Part shown: piece by piece, positions 24,458 through 35,400 of the stretch | Layout of the letters: each line of letters opens with the position of its first letter | Numbering within the stretch: the stretch's first letter is position 1 | Assembly (NCBI RefSeq): GCF_014207705.1 | Contig: NZ_JACHIU010000001.1 | Coordinates: 1,674,001-1,738,000, forward strand | Direction: 5' to 3' | DNA length: 64,000 bases | Source of the DNA: Sphaerisporangium rubeum | Lineage (GTDB): Bacteria > Actinomycetota > Actinomycetes > Streptosporangiales > Streptosporangiaceae | Translations under genes and position numbers: made by a program | Notes under the pieces: generated by a model | What the model saw: only the letters and a program-made list of their open reading frames with translations | What the model was told of the DNA's origin: nothing | Database searches by the model: none

Positions 24458-24598
24458 TTAACGGCTGTTCCGCATTAACTGGTCACGGTTCCGGCCGGAG
24501 GGGACGGGTTGCCAGTTGCGGCCGTCGCGTGTGTCGGCGCCGAAGAGCGGGGCGAGGATGGCGGCGGCGATGATGAAGGCGAGGACGAGCCAGGTCAT
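24458..24598 (-). CDS. Small single-span membrane protein (46 aa)
   Basis: 46 aa from ATG 24598, preceded by CCGGAG 7 nt upstream. One hydrophobic helix, MTWLVLAFIIAAAILAPLFG, then a polar C-terminus with ADTRDGRNWQPVP. The ORF continues upstream to 24685, but that part is Pro-rich and lacks a ribosome-binding site. Short proteins with this helix-plus-DTRDGRNW layout appear to be common small membrane proteins in actinobacteria, to my recollection; function is unknown. It is divergent from fbiC, with an AT-rich 190-bp spacer. Confidence 0.6.
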   Translation of the reverse strand: MTWLVLAFIIAAAILAPLFGADTRDGRNWQPVPSGRNRDQLMRNSR

Positions 24599-24788
24599 GG
24601 TGGGCTCCGGGTGAGGAAGAGGGGTGTGTTCCCGAGGTGGTTCCGGGGGAGCACTTGCTGTCCTCTCAAGTATGTTCCTGTGCATCTGTTTACGTCTATC
24701 GAGTATTACTGGTTCGAGAGCTTAAGGAACGCTAAACCCTCGGCCCCGCTGCGCGCGCCGGTCGCCAGGGTTTCGTACTGTGCGAGGC
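24599..24788. promoter_or_regulatory. Divergent promoter region between the small membrane gene and fbiC
   Basis: An unusually AT-rich stretch (about 24655-24740) for this genome. The clearest signal is TACTGT at 24776-24781, ending 7 nt before ATG 24789 of fbiC (leaderless pattern). TATTAC at about 24706 and TTTACG at about 24688 could form a second promoter. Confidence 0.5.
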
Positions 24789-27350
24789 ATGGACGTGATC
24801 CCGACGGAAGCCGCCATGCGGCGCGCGCTGGCGAGGGCCAGGGACGGTAAGGCGCTCGACGTGGCGGAGAGCGCCGTGTTGCTGCACGCGCGAGGTGATG
24901 ACCTCGATCGGCTGCTGGAGTACGCGGGACGGGTGCGGGACGCGGGGCTCGAGTCCGCGGGACGGCCGGGGGTGGTCACCTACAGCAGGAAGGTGTTCAT
25001 CCCGTTGACGCGGCTGTGCAGGGACCGGTGCGGGTACTGCACGTTCGCGACGGCACCTGGAAAACTGCCGGCGGCGTTCCTCGGTCCGGACGAGGTGCTG
25101 GACATCGCGCGCAAAGGTGCGGCGCTCGGGTGCAAGGAGGCGCTGTTCACGCTGGGGGACCGGCCGGAGGACCGGTGGCACCAGGCCAGGGAGTGGCTGG
25201 ACGCGCACGGGTACGACGACACGTTGTCGTACGTGCGGGCCATGGCGGTCAGGGTGCTGGAGGAGACGGGACTGTTGCCGCACCTCAACCCGGGGGTGAT
25301 GAGCTGGGCCGACCTGCAGCGGCTCAAGCCGGTGGCGCCGTCCATGGGGATGATGCTGGAGACGACCTCGCGCCGCCTGTTCGAGGAGAAGGGGGCCGCG
25401 CATCACGGGTCGCCGGACAAGGATCCGGCGGTGCGGCTGCGGGTGCTTGAGGACGCGGGACGCTCCAACGTGCCGTTCACCACGGGGATTCTCATCGGGA
25501 TCGGTGAGACCGTGACCGACCGGGCCGAGTCGATCTTCGCGATCCGGCGGGTGGCGCGTGAGTACGGCGGTGTGCAGGAGGTCATCGTCCAGAACTTCCG
25601 CGCCAAGCCGGACACCGCCATGCGCGGCATGCCGGACGCCGACCTGCACGAGCTGGCCGCCACGATCGCGGTGGCGAGGCTCGTTCTCGGCGCCAAGGCG
25701 CGCGTGCAGGCCCCGCCGAACCTCATCGGCGACGAGTACGGCCTGATGATCCGGGCCGGCATCGACGACTGGGGTGGCGTGTCGCCGCTGACGCCGGACC
25801 ACGTCAACCCCGAGCGTCCCTGGCCGCAGATCGACGAGCTGGCCGTGCGCACGGCCGCGGCGGGGTTCACGCTCAAGGAGCGGCTGACGATCTACCCCGA
25901 GTACGTGCTGGCCGGCGAGCCGTGGCTGGACCCGCGCCTGTCCGGTCACGTCGCCGCGCTCGCCGACCCGGAGACCGGGCTGGCGCGCGACGTCATCCCG
26001 CGGGGACGTCCCTGGCAGGAGCCGGACGGTGGCTTCACGTCCGCCGGCCGCACGGACCTGCACACGGCCGTGGACGGTGAGGGACGGTCGGCGGATCGCC
26101 GTGACGACTTCGACCACGTGTACGGCGACTGGGACGCGCTGCGGGACCGCCTGCCGTCCGGGCCGGCCACGCACGTCTCAGGAGACATGCGCGAGGCTCT
26201 GCGCCGCGCCGAGTCGGCGCCGGCGTCCCTCACCGACGAGCAGGCGCTCACACTGCTCGGCGCGGACGGCGCGGACCTCGAGGAGCTGTGCCGCGTGGCG
26301 GACGGGCTGCGGCGGGACGCCGTGGGGGACGACGTGACGTACGTCGTGAACCGCAACATCAACTTCACCAACGTCTGCTACACCGGCTGCCGGTTCTGCG
26401 CGTTCGCGCAGCGCCGCACCGACGCCGACGCCTTCACCCTCTCGCTCGACCAGGTGGCGGACCGTGCCGCCGAGGCGTGGGAGGCGGGGGCCACCGAGGT
26501 CTGCATGCAAGGCGGCATCCACCCCGACCTGCCGGGTACGGCGTACTTCGACATCGCCAAAGCGGTCAAGGCCCGCCTTCCCGGCATGCACGTGCACGCC
26601 TTCTCCCCGATGGAGGTGCTGAACGGCGCGAGCCGCACCGGCATGTCCGTGCGCGACTGGCTGCAGGCCGCGCGGGAGGCCGGGGTGGACTCGCTGCCGG
26701 GTACGGCGGCGGAGATCCTCGACGACGACGTCCGGTGGGTGCTCACCAAGGGGAAGCTGCCGGCGCGCGACTGGATCGAGGTGATCACCACCGCGCACCG
26801 CCTCGGCATCCCGACCACCGCCACGATGATGTACGGCCATGTGGACACCCCGGCGCATTGGGTGGCGCACATCCGTACGATCCGGGCCATCCAGGAGGAG
26901 ACCGGCGGCTTCTCGGAATTCGTGCCGCTGCCGTTCGTGCACCACAGCGCGCCGATCTACCTGGCGGGGGTGGCCCGGCCGGGTCCGACGGCGCGGGAGA
27001 ACCGCGCGGTGCACGCGCTGGCCCGGATGCTGCTGCACGGCGCCATAGCGAACATCCAGTGCTCGTGGGTGAAGCTGCGCGACGACCTGTGCAGGGACGT
27101 GCTGGCCGGTGGTGTGAACGACCTCGGCGGCACGCTGATGGAGGAGACGATCAGCCGCATGGCGGGCTCGGAGAACGGCTCCTACAAGACGATCAGCGAG
27201 ATCGCCGCCATGGTGGCGCCGACCGGCCGTCCGCTGCGGCAGCGCACCACGGGGTACGGCGTGCCGTCCCCGGAACGCGTCGCGGCGGCGGCGGCCAGCG
27301 ACGGCGTGTGCGGCAGCGTACGGCGGACGCTGCCGCTGGCGCCGACCTGA
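24789..27350 (+). CDS. fbiC: 7,8-didemethyl-8-hydroxy-5-deazariboflavin (FO) synthase, CofG-CofH fusion
   Basis: 853 aa, cytosolic. Two radical-SAM modules in one chain. The N-terminal CofG half has C77, C81 and C84 (CRDRCGYC) and the C-terminal CofH half C530, C534 and C537 (CYTGCRFC), each binding a [4Fe-4S] cluster. Together they join tyrosine to 5-amino-6-ribitylamino-uracil to form FO, the chromophore of coenzyme F420. Fusion of the two is the actinobacterial form. ATG 24789 is chosen over GTG 24780 because of the promoter spacing. It converges with fbiB, so all F420 genes visible here lie within 5 kb; the guanylyltransferase fbiD is not in the window. Confidence 0.95.
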   Translation: MDVIPTEAAMRRALARARDGKALDVAESAVLLHARGDDLDRLLEYAGRVRDAGLESAGRPGVVTYSRKVFIPLTRLCRDRCGYCTFATAPGKLPAAFLGPDEVLDIARKGAALGCKEALFTLGDRPEDRWHQAREWLDAHGYDDTLSYVRAMAVRVLEETGLLPHLNPGVMSWADLQRLKPVAPSMGMMLETTSRRLFEEKGAAHHGSPDKDPAVRLRVLEDAGRSNVPFTTGILIGIGETVTDRAESIFAIRRVAREYGGVQEVIVQNFRAKPDTAMRGMPDADLHELAATIAVARLVLGAKARVQAPPNLIGDEYGLMIRAGIDDWGGVSPLTPDHVNPERPWPQIDELAVRTAAAGFTLKERLTIYPEYVLAGEPWLDPRLSGHVAALADPETGLARDVIPRGRPWQEPDGGFTSAGRTDLHTAVDGEGRSADRRDDFDHVYGDWDALRDRLPSGPATHVSGDMREALRRAESAPASLTDEQALTLLGADGADLEELCRVADGLRRDAVGDDVTYVVNRNINFTNVCYTGCRFCAFAQRRTDADAFTLSLDQVADRAAEAWEAGATEVCMQGGIHPDLPGTAYFDIAKAVKARLPGMHVHAFSPMEVLNGASRTGMSVRDWLQAAREAGVDSLPGTAAEILDDDVRWVLTKGKLPARDWIEVITTAHRLGIPTTATMMYGHVDTPAHWVAHIRTIRAIQEETGGFSEFVPLPFVHHSAPIYLAGVARPGPTARENRAVHALARMLLHGAIANIQCSWVKLRDDLCRDVLAGGVNDLGGTLMEETISRMAGSENGSYKTISEIAAMVAPTGRPLRQRTTGYGVPSPERVAAAAASDGVCGSVRRTLPLAPT

Positions 27351-27380
27351 TGTCGCACACCTGACCTGCCGGAGGACGGG

Positions 27381-28646
27381 TCAACGGGTGACGATGAAGT
27401 CCTCGGCGTCCCGTGCCGGACGGTCGCGTGGTGGCGCGGCCGGGTGGCCGACGGCGACGGCTCCCATCGGGTCCCACGACGCCGGCAGGTCGAGTACCTC
27501 GCGTACCACCTCGCGGCAGAACATCGTGGACGACACCCATGCCGAGCCGAGGCCTTCCACGGCCAGGTGGACCAGCAGGTTCTGCACACCCGCGCCGGTC
27601 GCCACCACGAACATCTCGCGCTCGGCGGCGTTGCGGCGCGCGTCGGGGTAGGTGTGCGCGCCGTCGGCCACCAGGCACGGCACCACGAGGTACGGCGCGC
27701 GGCGCAGCACGTCGCCGCGCCGCACCCGCTTGGCGATGGACTCCTCGGTGAAGCCTGTGGCGCGCAGGTCGGCGATCCACGCGGCGAGCATGGCGTCGAG
27801 CAGCTTCTCCCTGGCCGACGGCGTCTCCAGCAGGATGAAGCGCCACGGTGTGGTGTGGTGCGGCGCGGGTGCGGTGACGGCGGCGGCGACGGCGCGCCGT
27901 ACCGCCGCCGGGTCCACCGGCGCGTCGGTGAACTCGCGCACGGTTCGCCTGGCACGCAGCACGTCCGCGGCGCCGTAGCGGAACATGTCCTCGTCGGCGG
28001 GACGGATCAGCAGCCGCACGCCGGGGCCGTCCTCCGGCGTCACCAGGTGGGACAGGCCCCGCACCACGGCGACAGGCACCCCGGCGAGCTTGCCCTTGAC
28101 CAGTTCGGCCGCCGCCGCGATCTCGTCGACCAGCGCCGTGACGGTGGCCGACAGCGGGTTGCCGTACCCGTCGGACTTTCCACGGAAGTCGTCGAGGGGA
28201 CGCACCCCGGCCGCGCCGATGGCCATGTCGGTCAGGCCGTTGCGCCACGGCCGGCCGAAGGTGTCCGACAGGATCACGCCGACCCCGGGCCGCAGGCCCG
28301 CGCGGAGGCGGCGCGCCGACGCGTCCGGGTCCTCAGGCAGGAGAAGCACCGTGCCGGGTTCGGTGTTGGAGGCGTCCACCCCGGCGGCGGCCATCACGAA
28401 GCCGTGGCGGGTCTGTGCGATCACCGTGTCGCCGCGCCGCGCCACGACCCGCGCGGTCTCCTCGGCGACGGCTTCCGCGCGGCTCGCGGCCTGGCGCACC
28501 CGGCCCTCGGCCTTGCTGGCGATCTTGGAGGTGACGACCAGGATGTCGCCGGCCGCGAGGTCGGGGACCGCGGCGGCGATCAGTGCGGCGAGGTCGTCGC
28601 CGGGCCGTACCTCCGGCAGGCCGGGGACAGGGTGGATGGTGATCAC
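27381..28646 (-). CDS. fbiB: Coenzyme F420:L-glutamate ligase / dehydro-F420 reductase
   Basis: 421 aa, two domains. Residues 1 to about 240 are a CofE-type ligase ([19 protein letters not shown], metal and GTP site) that adds gamma-linked glutamates to F420-0. Residues about 245-421 form a nitroreductase-fold FMN domain ([23 protein letters not shown]) that reduces dehydro-F420 in actinobacteria. GTG 28646 overlaps the fbiA stop by 4 bp (GTGA), so fbiA and fbiB are coupled. It is convergent with fbiC, 30 bp apart. Full-length and with both domains intact. Confidence 0.95.
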   Translation of the reverse strand: MITIHPVPGLPEVRPGDDLAALIAAAVPDLAAGDILVVTSKIASKAEGRVRQAASRAEAVAEETARVVARRGDTVIAQTRHGFVMAAAGVDASNTEPGTVLLLPEDPDASARRLRAGLRPGVGVILSDTFGRPWRNGLTDMAIGAAGVRPLDDFRGKSDGYGNPLSATVTALVDEIAAAAELVKGKLAGVPVAVVRGLSHLVTPEDGPGVRLLIRPADEDMFRYGAADVLRARRTVREFTDAPVDPAAVRRAVAAAVTAPAPHHTTPWRFILLETPSAREKLLDAMLAAWIADLRATGFTEESIAKRVRRGDVLRRAPYLVVPCLVADGAHTYPDARRNAAEREMFVVATGAGVQNLLVHLAVEGLGSAWVSSTMFCREVVREVLDLPASWDPMGAVAVGHPAAPPRDRPARDAEDFIVTR

Positions 28647-29569
28647 TTGACCAGCTCCAGCGCCGCGCGCGCGATCGCGGCGGTGGCCTCGGGATCGCTC
28701 ATCAGCAGCGGCCGGGCCACGACCCGTACGCCGTCGAGCGCCACCCCGGCGTCCTGCTCGGCCACCAGCCAGCCGTCGACCAGTCGCGAGCCGTACAGCT
28801 CCAGCACCGCCTGCGCGCTGGTCTCCACGCCGATCGCGCTCAGGCAGGCGTCCGCCATGCCGCGCACGGGGGCCCCGCCGATGATGGGGGAGACCCCCGC
28901 CACGGGCTTGGCCTCCACAGCTTCCCTGATGCCGGGGATCTGGAGGATCGTCCCGATGCTGACCACCGGGTTGGACGGCGGCAGGATGACGGCGTCCGCC
29001 TCGTGCATCGCCTCCAGCACGCCTGGCGCGGGCTTGGCGTCCTCGGCGCCGACCAGCGCGAACCCCTTCGCCGGTACGGACGCGCGCAGCCGCACCCACC
29101 ACTCCTGGAAGTGGACGGCACGGCGGCCGTGCTCGTCCTCGATGATCACGTGGGTCTCGGTGCGGTCGTCGGTCATCGGGATCAGCCGCACCCCCGGCTG
29201 CCAGCGGTCGCACAGCGCCTCGGTGACCGCCGACAGCGGGTAGCCGGCGCCGAGCATCTGGGTGCGCACGATGTGCGTGGCGAAGTCGCGGTCGCCGAGG
29301 CCGAACCACTGCGGCTCGACGCCGTACGCGGCCAGCTCCTCCTTGACGATGTGGTGCTCGCCGGCCCGGCCCCAGCCCTGCTCCTCGTCGATGCCGCCGC
29401 CGAGGGTGTACATGACGGTGTCGAGGTCCGGGCAGACCCGCAGACCGAACAGGGTGATGTCGTCGCCGGTGTTGCCGATGACGGTGATCTCGGCGCCGGG
29501 GGCGGCGGCCTTGAGCCCGCGGAGGAAGCGAGCGCCGCCGATGCCGCCGGCGAGGGTCACGATGCGCAT
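28643..29569 (-). CDS. fbiA: Phosphoenolpyruvyl/2-phospholactate transferase of F420 synthesis
   Basis: 308 aa, CofD family. [19 protein letters not shown] begins the Rossmann fold; [16 protein letters not shown] and [13 protein letters not shown] are conserved FO- and nucleotide-binding parts. It transfers the phosphoenolpyruvyl (actinobacteria) or lactyl phosphate moiety to FO to give dehydro-F420-0/F420-0, which FbiB then elongates. ATG 29569 has GGAAG 10 nt upstream. First gene of the fbiA-fbiB unit; promoter in the 192-bp gap shared with the divergent membrane protein gene. Confidence 0.95.
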   Translation of the reverse strand: MRIVTLAGGIGGARFLRGLKAAAPGAEITVIGNTGDDITLFGLRVCPDLDTVMYTLGGGIDEEQGWGRAGEHHIVKEELAAYGVEPQWFGLGDRDFATHIVRTQMLGAGYPLSAVTEALCDRWQPGVRLIPMTDDRTETHVIIEDEHGRRAVHFQEWWVRLRASVPAKGFALVGAEDAKPAPGVLEAMHEADAVILPPSNPVVSIGTILQIPGIREAVEAKPVAGVSPIIGGAPVRGMADACLSAIGVETSAQAVLELYGSRLVDGWLVAEQDAGVALDGVRVVARPLLMSDPEATAAIARAALELVK

Positions 29570-29761
29570 GTTGTCAAGTCTTCCATCGTGCCGGAGCGGC
29601 CGGACGGCCGGTCGGGGGCCTCGGATCAGCCCCAGCTCAGAGGCGTGTGGACCGTGCCGATAAGGGTGGAGGGAGCTGTGGGGTTCATGGGTCCGCACGT
29701 CCTTAAGTGGGGATATGTGCGAAACTTCGGTGGCGAAGTAACCCATGGGGGGTAGGTAGTC

Positions 29762-31744
29762 GTGCTCAAAACAGATCCCGGACGGCTCCGTGAGCCCGCG
29801 GCGTGGCTGATGCTCGCGCTCGTGTGGGCCGGCGTCCTGATCGCCGTGATGCGCCTGCTGTTCACCGGTACGTCCTTCGGCGACTGGTCCGCGTACGCAC
29901 TGGACGCGCTCACCTCCCCGGTCCACACGGCGCTCGCGCTCGGCGCGTTCGTCCTCGCCACCCGGTTCGGGCCGCCGGTGCCACGGGCCAGGACCATCCA
30001 CCTCGTGGTGATCGGCGCACTGGGGGTCTCCGCGCTGCTCGGGGTGATCGGCCTGCTCGGCACCTTCTTCGCCGGGGCCGGGGCCATGAACCTGCTGGCG
30101 TGGACGCTCACCGGGGTCCTGTCCCTGCTGCTCACCGTGGTCGCTCTGGTGTACGCCATGTCCGTGCTGCCACCCGCCGCACCTCGGCGGAACCCGGTAC
30201 CCGGAGGGGGCTTCGCCTCCGGCATGGGCCCCGGTCACGGCCCGCCTCCCTTCCCCGGCCAGGACGGCCCCGCGCAGTCCATGGCCGGCCGGCAGGGGCC
30301 GGGTCATCAGGGTGGTCCCGCTCAGCACGGCACGGGCCACCAGCACGGCCCGGGACAGCCCGGGTTCGGTCAGCAGGCGCCGGAGCAGGCCGGTTTCGGC
30401 CGCGAGGGGACCGGTCAGTTGCCGGCCCTGCCGAGCGGCGGCCCGCAGACGACCGGCCCGCAGCAGGGGTACGGTGAGCATCCCGGCGTGCCGCAGCAGT
30501 TCCCGGGCCCGAGGTTCGCCGGCGACCCGCCACCGTACGTCCCGGCCGACCAGCAGCCGTACGTCCCGGTGGAGCCGCAGCCGTACGTCCCGGCCGACCA
30601 GCAGCCGTACGTCCCGGTGGAGCCGCAGCCGTACGTCCCGGCCGACCAGCAGCCGTACGTGTCCGCCGACCCGCAGCCTTTCCCGCAGCCCGAGCAGCCC
30701 TTCACGGCCCAGCAGCCGCCGCGCCAGGACCACCCGGCCGCGCACCACCCGCACGGCGAGCCCGCCGAGAGCCCCGCGCCGTACCCGCCGCAGCCCTACG
30801 CCGCCGGCGGCGGCTGGCCGGACGCCTTCACCACCGGCGCGCGCCAGGCCCTGCCGCAGCCCGGCCCCGGCGAGCCCGGTCACACCGGCCCGCAGACACC
30901 TCCGCAGGACACGCCGTACGGCCAGACCGGACCCCAGGTCACGCCGCTGGACCCGGCCTACGGTCAGCCCGCGCAGCAGTCCGCCGACCCCGGCTACGGC
31001 CAGACCGGCCCGCAGGTCACGCCACTGGACCCGTCCTACGGCCAGACCGGCCCCCAGGTGAGCCCGGCGGGCTACGGTCAGACCGGGCCGCAGCCGTCGC
31101 CGCTGGACCCCGGGTACGGCCAGACGGGTCCCCAGGTGAGCCCGCTGGACCAGCCGGGGTACGCGAGTCACCCCACCGGTGAGCAGGCGCGGCCCGCCGA
31201 GGCGTCCCCGTTGTACGGCGACGCGGCGGACGCGCGCATGCAGCAGATCGCGCAGGCGTACCAGCAGGCGCAGCACTACCAGAACCAGGGCCAGAGCCAG
31301 GCCGGCCGGCCCGAGCAGAACGCCGGCGAGGCCACCGGCACGCAGCCGGTGCGGGCTCCCGGCTACGGCTACGGCGGCCCCTTCGGCCACCCGCAGACGC
31401 CGCCGGACCCGCAGGGCCGGCAGGCCGGGGCCGGCGCGGCGTACGGGACGGGGTACGGCGCCGAGCAGCAGCCGTACCCGCCGGGGGACCGGTCATGGGA
31501 GGAGACGACGACCGAGCGGACCATGCGGTACGAGCAGAAGGCGTTCCAGGACGACCCGCTGAACGCGCCGCTGCCGTCCTCTCCGCCGTCGACGCCGCAG
31601 CAGCGCCGGGGTGACGCGCTCGACCCGACGGCGATCTACGCGCCTGACCGGGCCCCTCAGGCAAGGCCGGAGGAAAGCGACGGTAGAGATCAGGCACAAT
31701 CTGCCGACGATCAGGGGGCTCCCTGGTACGGTTCCGACCGCTGA
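29762..31744 (+). CDS. Membrane protein with long Pro/Gln/Tyr-rich repeat tail
   Basis: 660 aa. Four transmembrane helices in residues 15-140 (AWLMLALVWAGVLIAVM, LALGAFVLA, IHLVVIGALGVSALLGVIG, LTGVLSLLLTVVALVYAM). From about 150 to the end the chain is disordered: first Gly/Gln/Pro-rich, then alternating QPYVPADQ/QPYVPVEP units, then YGQTGPQVTPLDP units, then a Gln-rich stretch. GTG 29762. I know no function; the tail resembles low-complexity actinobacterial membrane proteins that organise at poles or septa, which is only analogy. Divergent from fbiA and upstream of whiB. The final part is acidic and ends GAPWYGSDR. Confidence 0.8.
   Translation: MLKTDPGRLREPAAWLMLALVWAGVLIAVMRLLFTGTSFGDWSAYALDALTSPVHTALALGAFVLATRFGPPVPRARTIHLVVIGALGVSALLGVIGLLGTFFAGAGAMNLLAWTLTGVLSLLLTVVALVYAMSVLPPAAPRRNPVPGGGFASGMGPGHGPPPFPGQDGPAQSMAGRQGPGHQGGPAQHGTGHQHGPGQPGFGQQAPEQAGFGREGTGQLPALPSGGPQTTGPQQGYGEHPGVPQQFPGPRFAGDPPPYVPADQQPYVPVEPQPYVPADQQPYVPVEPQPYVPADQQPYVSADPQPFPQPEQPFTAQQPPRQDHPAAHHPHGEPAESPAPYPPQPYAAGGGWPDAFTTGARQALPQPGPGEPGHTGPQTPPQDTPYGQTGPQVTPLDPAYGQPAQQSADPGYGQTGPQVTPLDPSYGQTGPQVSPAGYGQTGPQPSPLDPGYGQTGPQVSPLDQPGYASHPTGEQARPAEASPLYGDAADARMQQIAQAYQQAQHYQNQGQSQAGRPEQNAGEATGTQPVRAPGYGYGGPFGHPQTPPDPQGRQAGAGAAYGTGYGAEQQPYPPGDRSWEETTTERTMRYEQKAFQDDPLNAPLPSSPPSTPQQRRGDALDPTAIYAPDRAPQARPEESDGRDQAQSADDQGAPWYGSDR
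30532..30661 (+). repeat. 24/48-bp tandem repeat in the membrane protein tail
   Basis: Alternating 24-bp units encode QPYVPADQ and QPYVPVEP, giving a 48-bp period repeated about 2.6 times with almost no base changes. Units are multiples of three, so slippage keeps the frame. Confidence 0.85.
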
Positions 31745-32006
31745 GGGCATTGACGATCGGGGGATCTTGGAGTCCTCCGGCGGCCGGAAACCGCCGACAC
31801 AGTGGCGGGCCCCACTCGGCCGGGGTCCGCGTACCGGGAGGAGCTCGTCTCGTCCCGGGAAACACACTGCCGCTTGACGCCACATGCGGCACACGCGTGT
31901 AATTACAGCTGTGTTGTTACGCCTTTCACAACGTGGGTATTGAGGAAGGTGTTCCAAAAGGGGGGCTCCGTTGCGGGGCGGGCGGGCGATCGGCAGGAGG
32001 TGTGCA
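31745..32006 (+). promoter_or_regulatory. Upstream control region of whiB
   Basis: 262 bp between the membrane gene and whiB. At 31898-31907 lies the perfect palindrome TGTAATTACA, immediately followed by ACAGCTGT (31905-31912), also palindromic, and GTTGTTAC; this AT-rich cluster stands out from its surroundings. whiB genes in streptomycetes are developmentally regulated through several regulators, but I cannot assign these sites to one. The ribosome-binding site AGGAGG is at 31995-32000. Confidence 0.45.
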
Positions 32007-32264
32007 GTGACCGACCTGGTCATGGCACAGATGCTCGGCGCGGAAGAGCTGGGGTGGCAAGAGCGCGCACTGTGCGCGCAGACCGACCCGGAGGCGTTTT
32101 TTCCAGAGAAGGGTGGGTCCACGAGGGAGGCGAAGAAGGTCTGCCGCTCCTGCGAAGTCCGGGCCGAATGCCTGGAGTACGCCTTGCAGCATGACGAAAG
32201 GTTCGGGATCTGGGGGGGACTGTCGGAACGCGAACGCCGGCGCATCAAGCGCGAGGCCGGGTGA
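32007..32264 (+). CDS. whiB: WhiB-family transcriptional regulator (WhiB/WhmD type)
   Basis: 85 aa from GTG 32007 with a perfect AGGAGG 6 nt upstream; the longer frame from 31971 is not needed. Four cluster cysteines: one in RALCAQTDPEAFFPEKGG, then CRSCEVRAEC with CxxCx5C. The GIWGG turn and the basic SERERRRIKREAG tail for DNA contact follow. The sequence is almost identical in plan to Streptomyces WhiB and mycobacterial WhiB2/WhmD, a [4Fe-4S] protein that works with sigma factor and WhiA in sporulation septation and cell division. Its position next to fbiA and before manB matches M. tuberculosis Rv3260c. Confidence 0.95.
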   Translation: MTDLVMAQMLGAEELGWQERALCAQTDPEAFFPEKGGSTREAKKVCRSCEVRAECLEYALQHDERFGIWGGLSERERRRIKREAG

Positions 32265-32427
32265 CGACGGGCACGTCCGGGGGGCCGTGACCGTGCGATC
32301 GGCGAAGGCCGGCGGGTGCCGCGCACGCCACCGGTGCGCACCGGATTGGCGGAGTGCCTGACCACGTGTGCCAGGGGTGTCGTAGGGTGATCGGCGCAAG
32401 CCTTACGACCCGAGGACACCAATCTCC

Positions 32428-35400
32428 GTGCAACCGTCCCGCATGTCCGTCACCGCGATCGTCGTCGCACACGACGGCGCGCGCTGGCTGAGAGAGACAC
32501 TCGACGGCGTCCTCAGGCAGACACGGCCCCTCGACCGTCTCGTCGGGGTCGACAACGGCAGCCGTGACGGCGGCGGCAGGCTCCTCACCGAGGCGTTCGG
32601 CCAGAACGGCGTGCTGAGCCTGCCCCGCTCCACCGGTTTCGGCGAGGCGGTGGCCGCCGTGCTCGAACGGCTGCCGAAGGCCGGCGAGAACGAGTGGATC
32701 TGGCTGCTCCACGACGACTGCGCTCCCGACCGGGAGGCGCTGGCCTGCCTGCTCGCCGTCGCCGCCGCCGACCCCAAGGCCGCCGTGCTCGGCCCGAAGA
32801 TCCGCGACTGGCTCGACCGCCGCATCCTGCTGGAGGCCGGCGTCACCGTCGACCGGTCGGGCCGCCGCGACACCGGCCTCGAACCCAGGGAGTACGACCA
32901 GGGCCAGCACGACGGCGTGCGCCAGGTGCTCGCCGTGTCCACCGCCGGCATGCTGGTCCGGCGGGACGTGTGGGAGAGCCTCGGCGGCCTCGACCCCGAC
33001 CTTCCGCTGTTCCGCGACGACCTCGACCTGTGCTGGCGGGCCACGTCCGCCGGTCACCGCGTGCTCAACGTCACCGACGCGGTGGTGTGGCACGCCGAGG
33101 CGGCGGCCAGGCGCAGGCGGCGGCTGACCGCGAGCACCGACCACCCGCGCAGGCTCGACCGGCGCAACGCCATGTTCGTCATCATGGCGAACCTGCCGTT
33201 CCGTTCCCTGCTGTGGTCGGTGCCGCGCAACATCGTCGCCACGCTGGTGCGCGGCCTGCTCCTGCTGCTCGCCAAACAGCCGGCGAACGCGCTGGACGAG
33301 GTCGTCGCGCTGGTCTCCGTGCTCGGCCGTCCCCTGCGCCTGATGCGCGCACGCAAGGCGCGGCGTCAGGGCAGGAAACAGGGGTATCCCGAGGTCAAGA
33401 AGCTGTTCACGCCGCAGGGCATGGCCTACCGGCGCCTGGCCGACATGATCCAGGGGTACATCTCCGGCTCGGGGCCGATCGACTCGGCGGGCCGCCACCA
33501 CGCGGTGATCTCCGAGTCGGCCGCCGAGGAAGGCGACGAGCTGCTCACCGACGCCGGGGTGATGCAGCGGGTCTTCAGCAACCCCGGCGTGCTGCTGGCG
33601 CTGGCGCTGACGGCGGTCGCGCTGGCCGCGGAGCGCTCACTGGTGCTCGGCGGGCTGCTCGGCGGCGGCGCGCTCGTGCCTGTGGTCGGCGGCGCGTCCG
33701 ATCTGTGGCAGTTCTACACCTCCGGCTACCACGCGGTGGGATTCGGGTCCGGCGCCTGGGCCCCGCCGTACGTCGCGGTGCTCGCCGCGCTGTCCACGTT
33801 GTTCCTCGGCAAGACCTGGCTCGCCGTCTCGGTGCTGCTGCTCGGGTGCGTGCCGCTGGCCGGGGTGTCGGCGTACGTCGCGACCCGCTCCATGATCGCC
33901 TCACCGGGGCCGCGGGTGTGGCTCGCCGCCTCGTACGCGCTGCTGCCGGTCGCGACCGGCGTCGTCGCGGCCGGACGGCTCGGCACGGCCGTGGTGTTCG
34001 TGCTGCTTCCCGTGTACGCCGCGCTCGCCTCCACCGTCATCACCGGGGAGCGCCGCAGGGCACGGCGGGCCGCGTGGGCCCTCGGGCTGCTGCTCGCGGT
34101 CGGCACGGCCTTCGCGCCGCTGGTGTACGTGCTGGTCGCCGTGCTCGCCGGCCTCGCGGCGGTGTCGTTCGGCGGGGTGCGGCGCGGCGTCGGGGTGTCG
34201 CTCGGCATCGCCATGGCGGTGCCGGTCGTGCTGCTGCTGCCGTGGCTGGTGCAGACGGTGGCCGACCCCGCGCGTGTGCTGCTCGAAGCGGGGCTGCACC
34301 GGCCGTCGCTGGTGGACCCCCGGCTGCCGGCCGAGTCGCTGCTGCTGCTCAACCCCGGCGGCCCCGGCGTGCCTCCCATCTGGGCCACCGCCGGGCTGGT
34401 CGCCACCGCGCTGGCCGCGCTGCTGCTGCGCCGCCACCAGCTCGTGGTCGTCGTCGGGTGGGGTGTCACGGTGTTCGGCGTGCTCGTCGCCATCGTGGTG
34501 TCCCGGGTGCCGGTGGACGGCGCGCCTGCCTGGCCGGGGGTGCCGCTGGCGTTCGCCGCCACCGGGCTCATCGTGGCGGCGGCGCTCACCGGCCACCGGG
34601 TCGTCGAGCTGCTGCGCGCCGGCGGCCTGCGGCGCGTCGCGGCCGTCGTGGTGGTGCTCGCGGCGTTCGCCGGACCGGTGGCCGTGGCGGGGCTGTGGGT
34701 GCGCGACGGCGTGACCGGCCCGCTGCGGCGCGGCGTGCCGTCGGTGGTGTCCGACTACGCCGCGGCCAACTCCACCGCGGGTGAGAGCACAGTGGTGCTG
34801 CGCCGCGCACCCGGCGGCGAGCTGGCCTTCACGCTGCTGCGCGGCCGTTCGCCGCTCCTCGGCGAGACCGACCTGCCGGTGCCTGACGCGCTGCGCGCAC
34901 GTCTCGGCGCCGTGATCGCCGGTGTGGTGTCCGGACGCGGCGGCGACGACGCCGTCACGCTCGCGACGTTCGGCGTGCGGTTCGTCGCGGCCCCCGCGCC
35001 GGTCGACCCGGCGCTGCGGCAGGCACTCGACTCCGACCCGGCGCTCGCCAGGGTCAACCTCTCGGCGAACGGCGGCCTGTGGCGCATGACCGCGCCGCTC
35101 GGCCGCGCCTACCTGCTGACCCCGGACGGCGGTCGCGCCGCCGTGCCGCCGGCCCCTGCGGGGGACGGCTGGGTCGTCACCGTGCCGCCTGGCGCCGGCC
35201 CACGCACCCTGGTGCTCGCCGAGCCCTCCGGCGGTTTCACCGCGCGCGCCGGCGGCGGCGTTCTCGCCGCCACCACCGTGGACGGCTGGGCCCAGGGCTT
35301 CGCCGCACCGGCCGCCGGGGGCCGCGTCACGGTCGAGCACGACACGTTCCAGCACGACGCCTGGCTGTGGATCCAGCTCGTCCTCGTCATCGTGGTCCTG

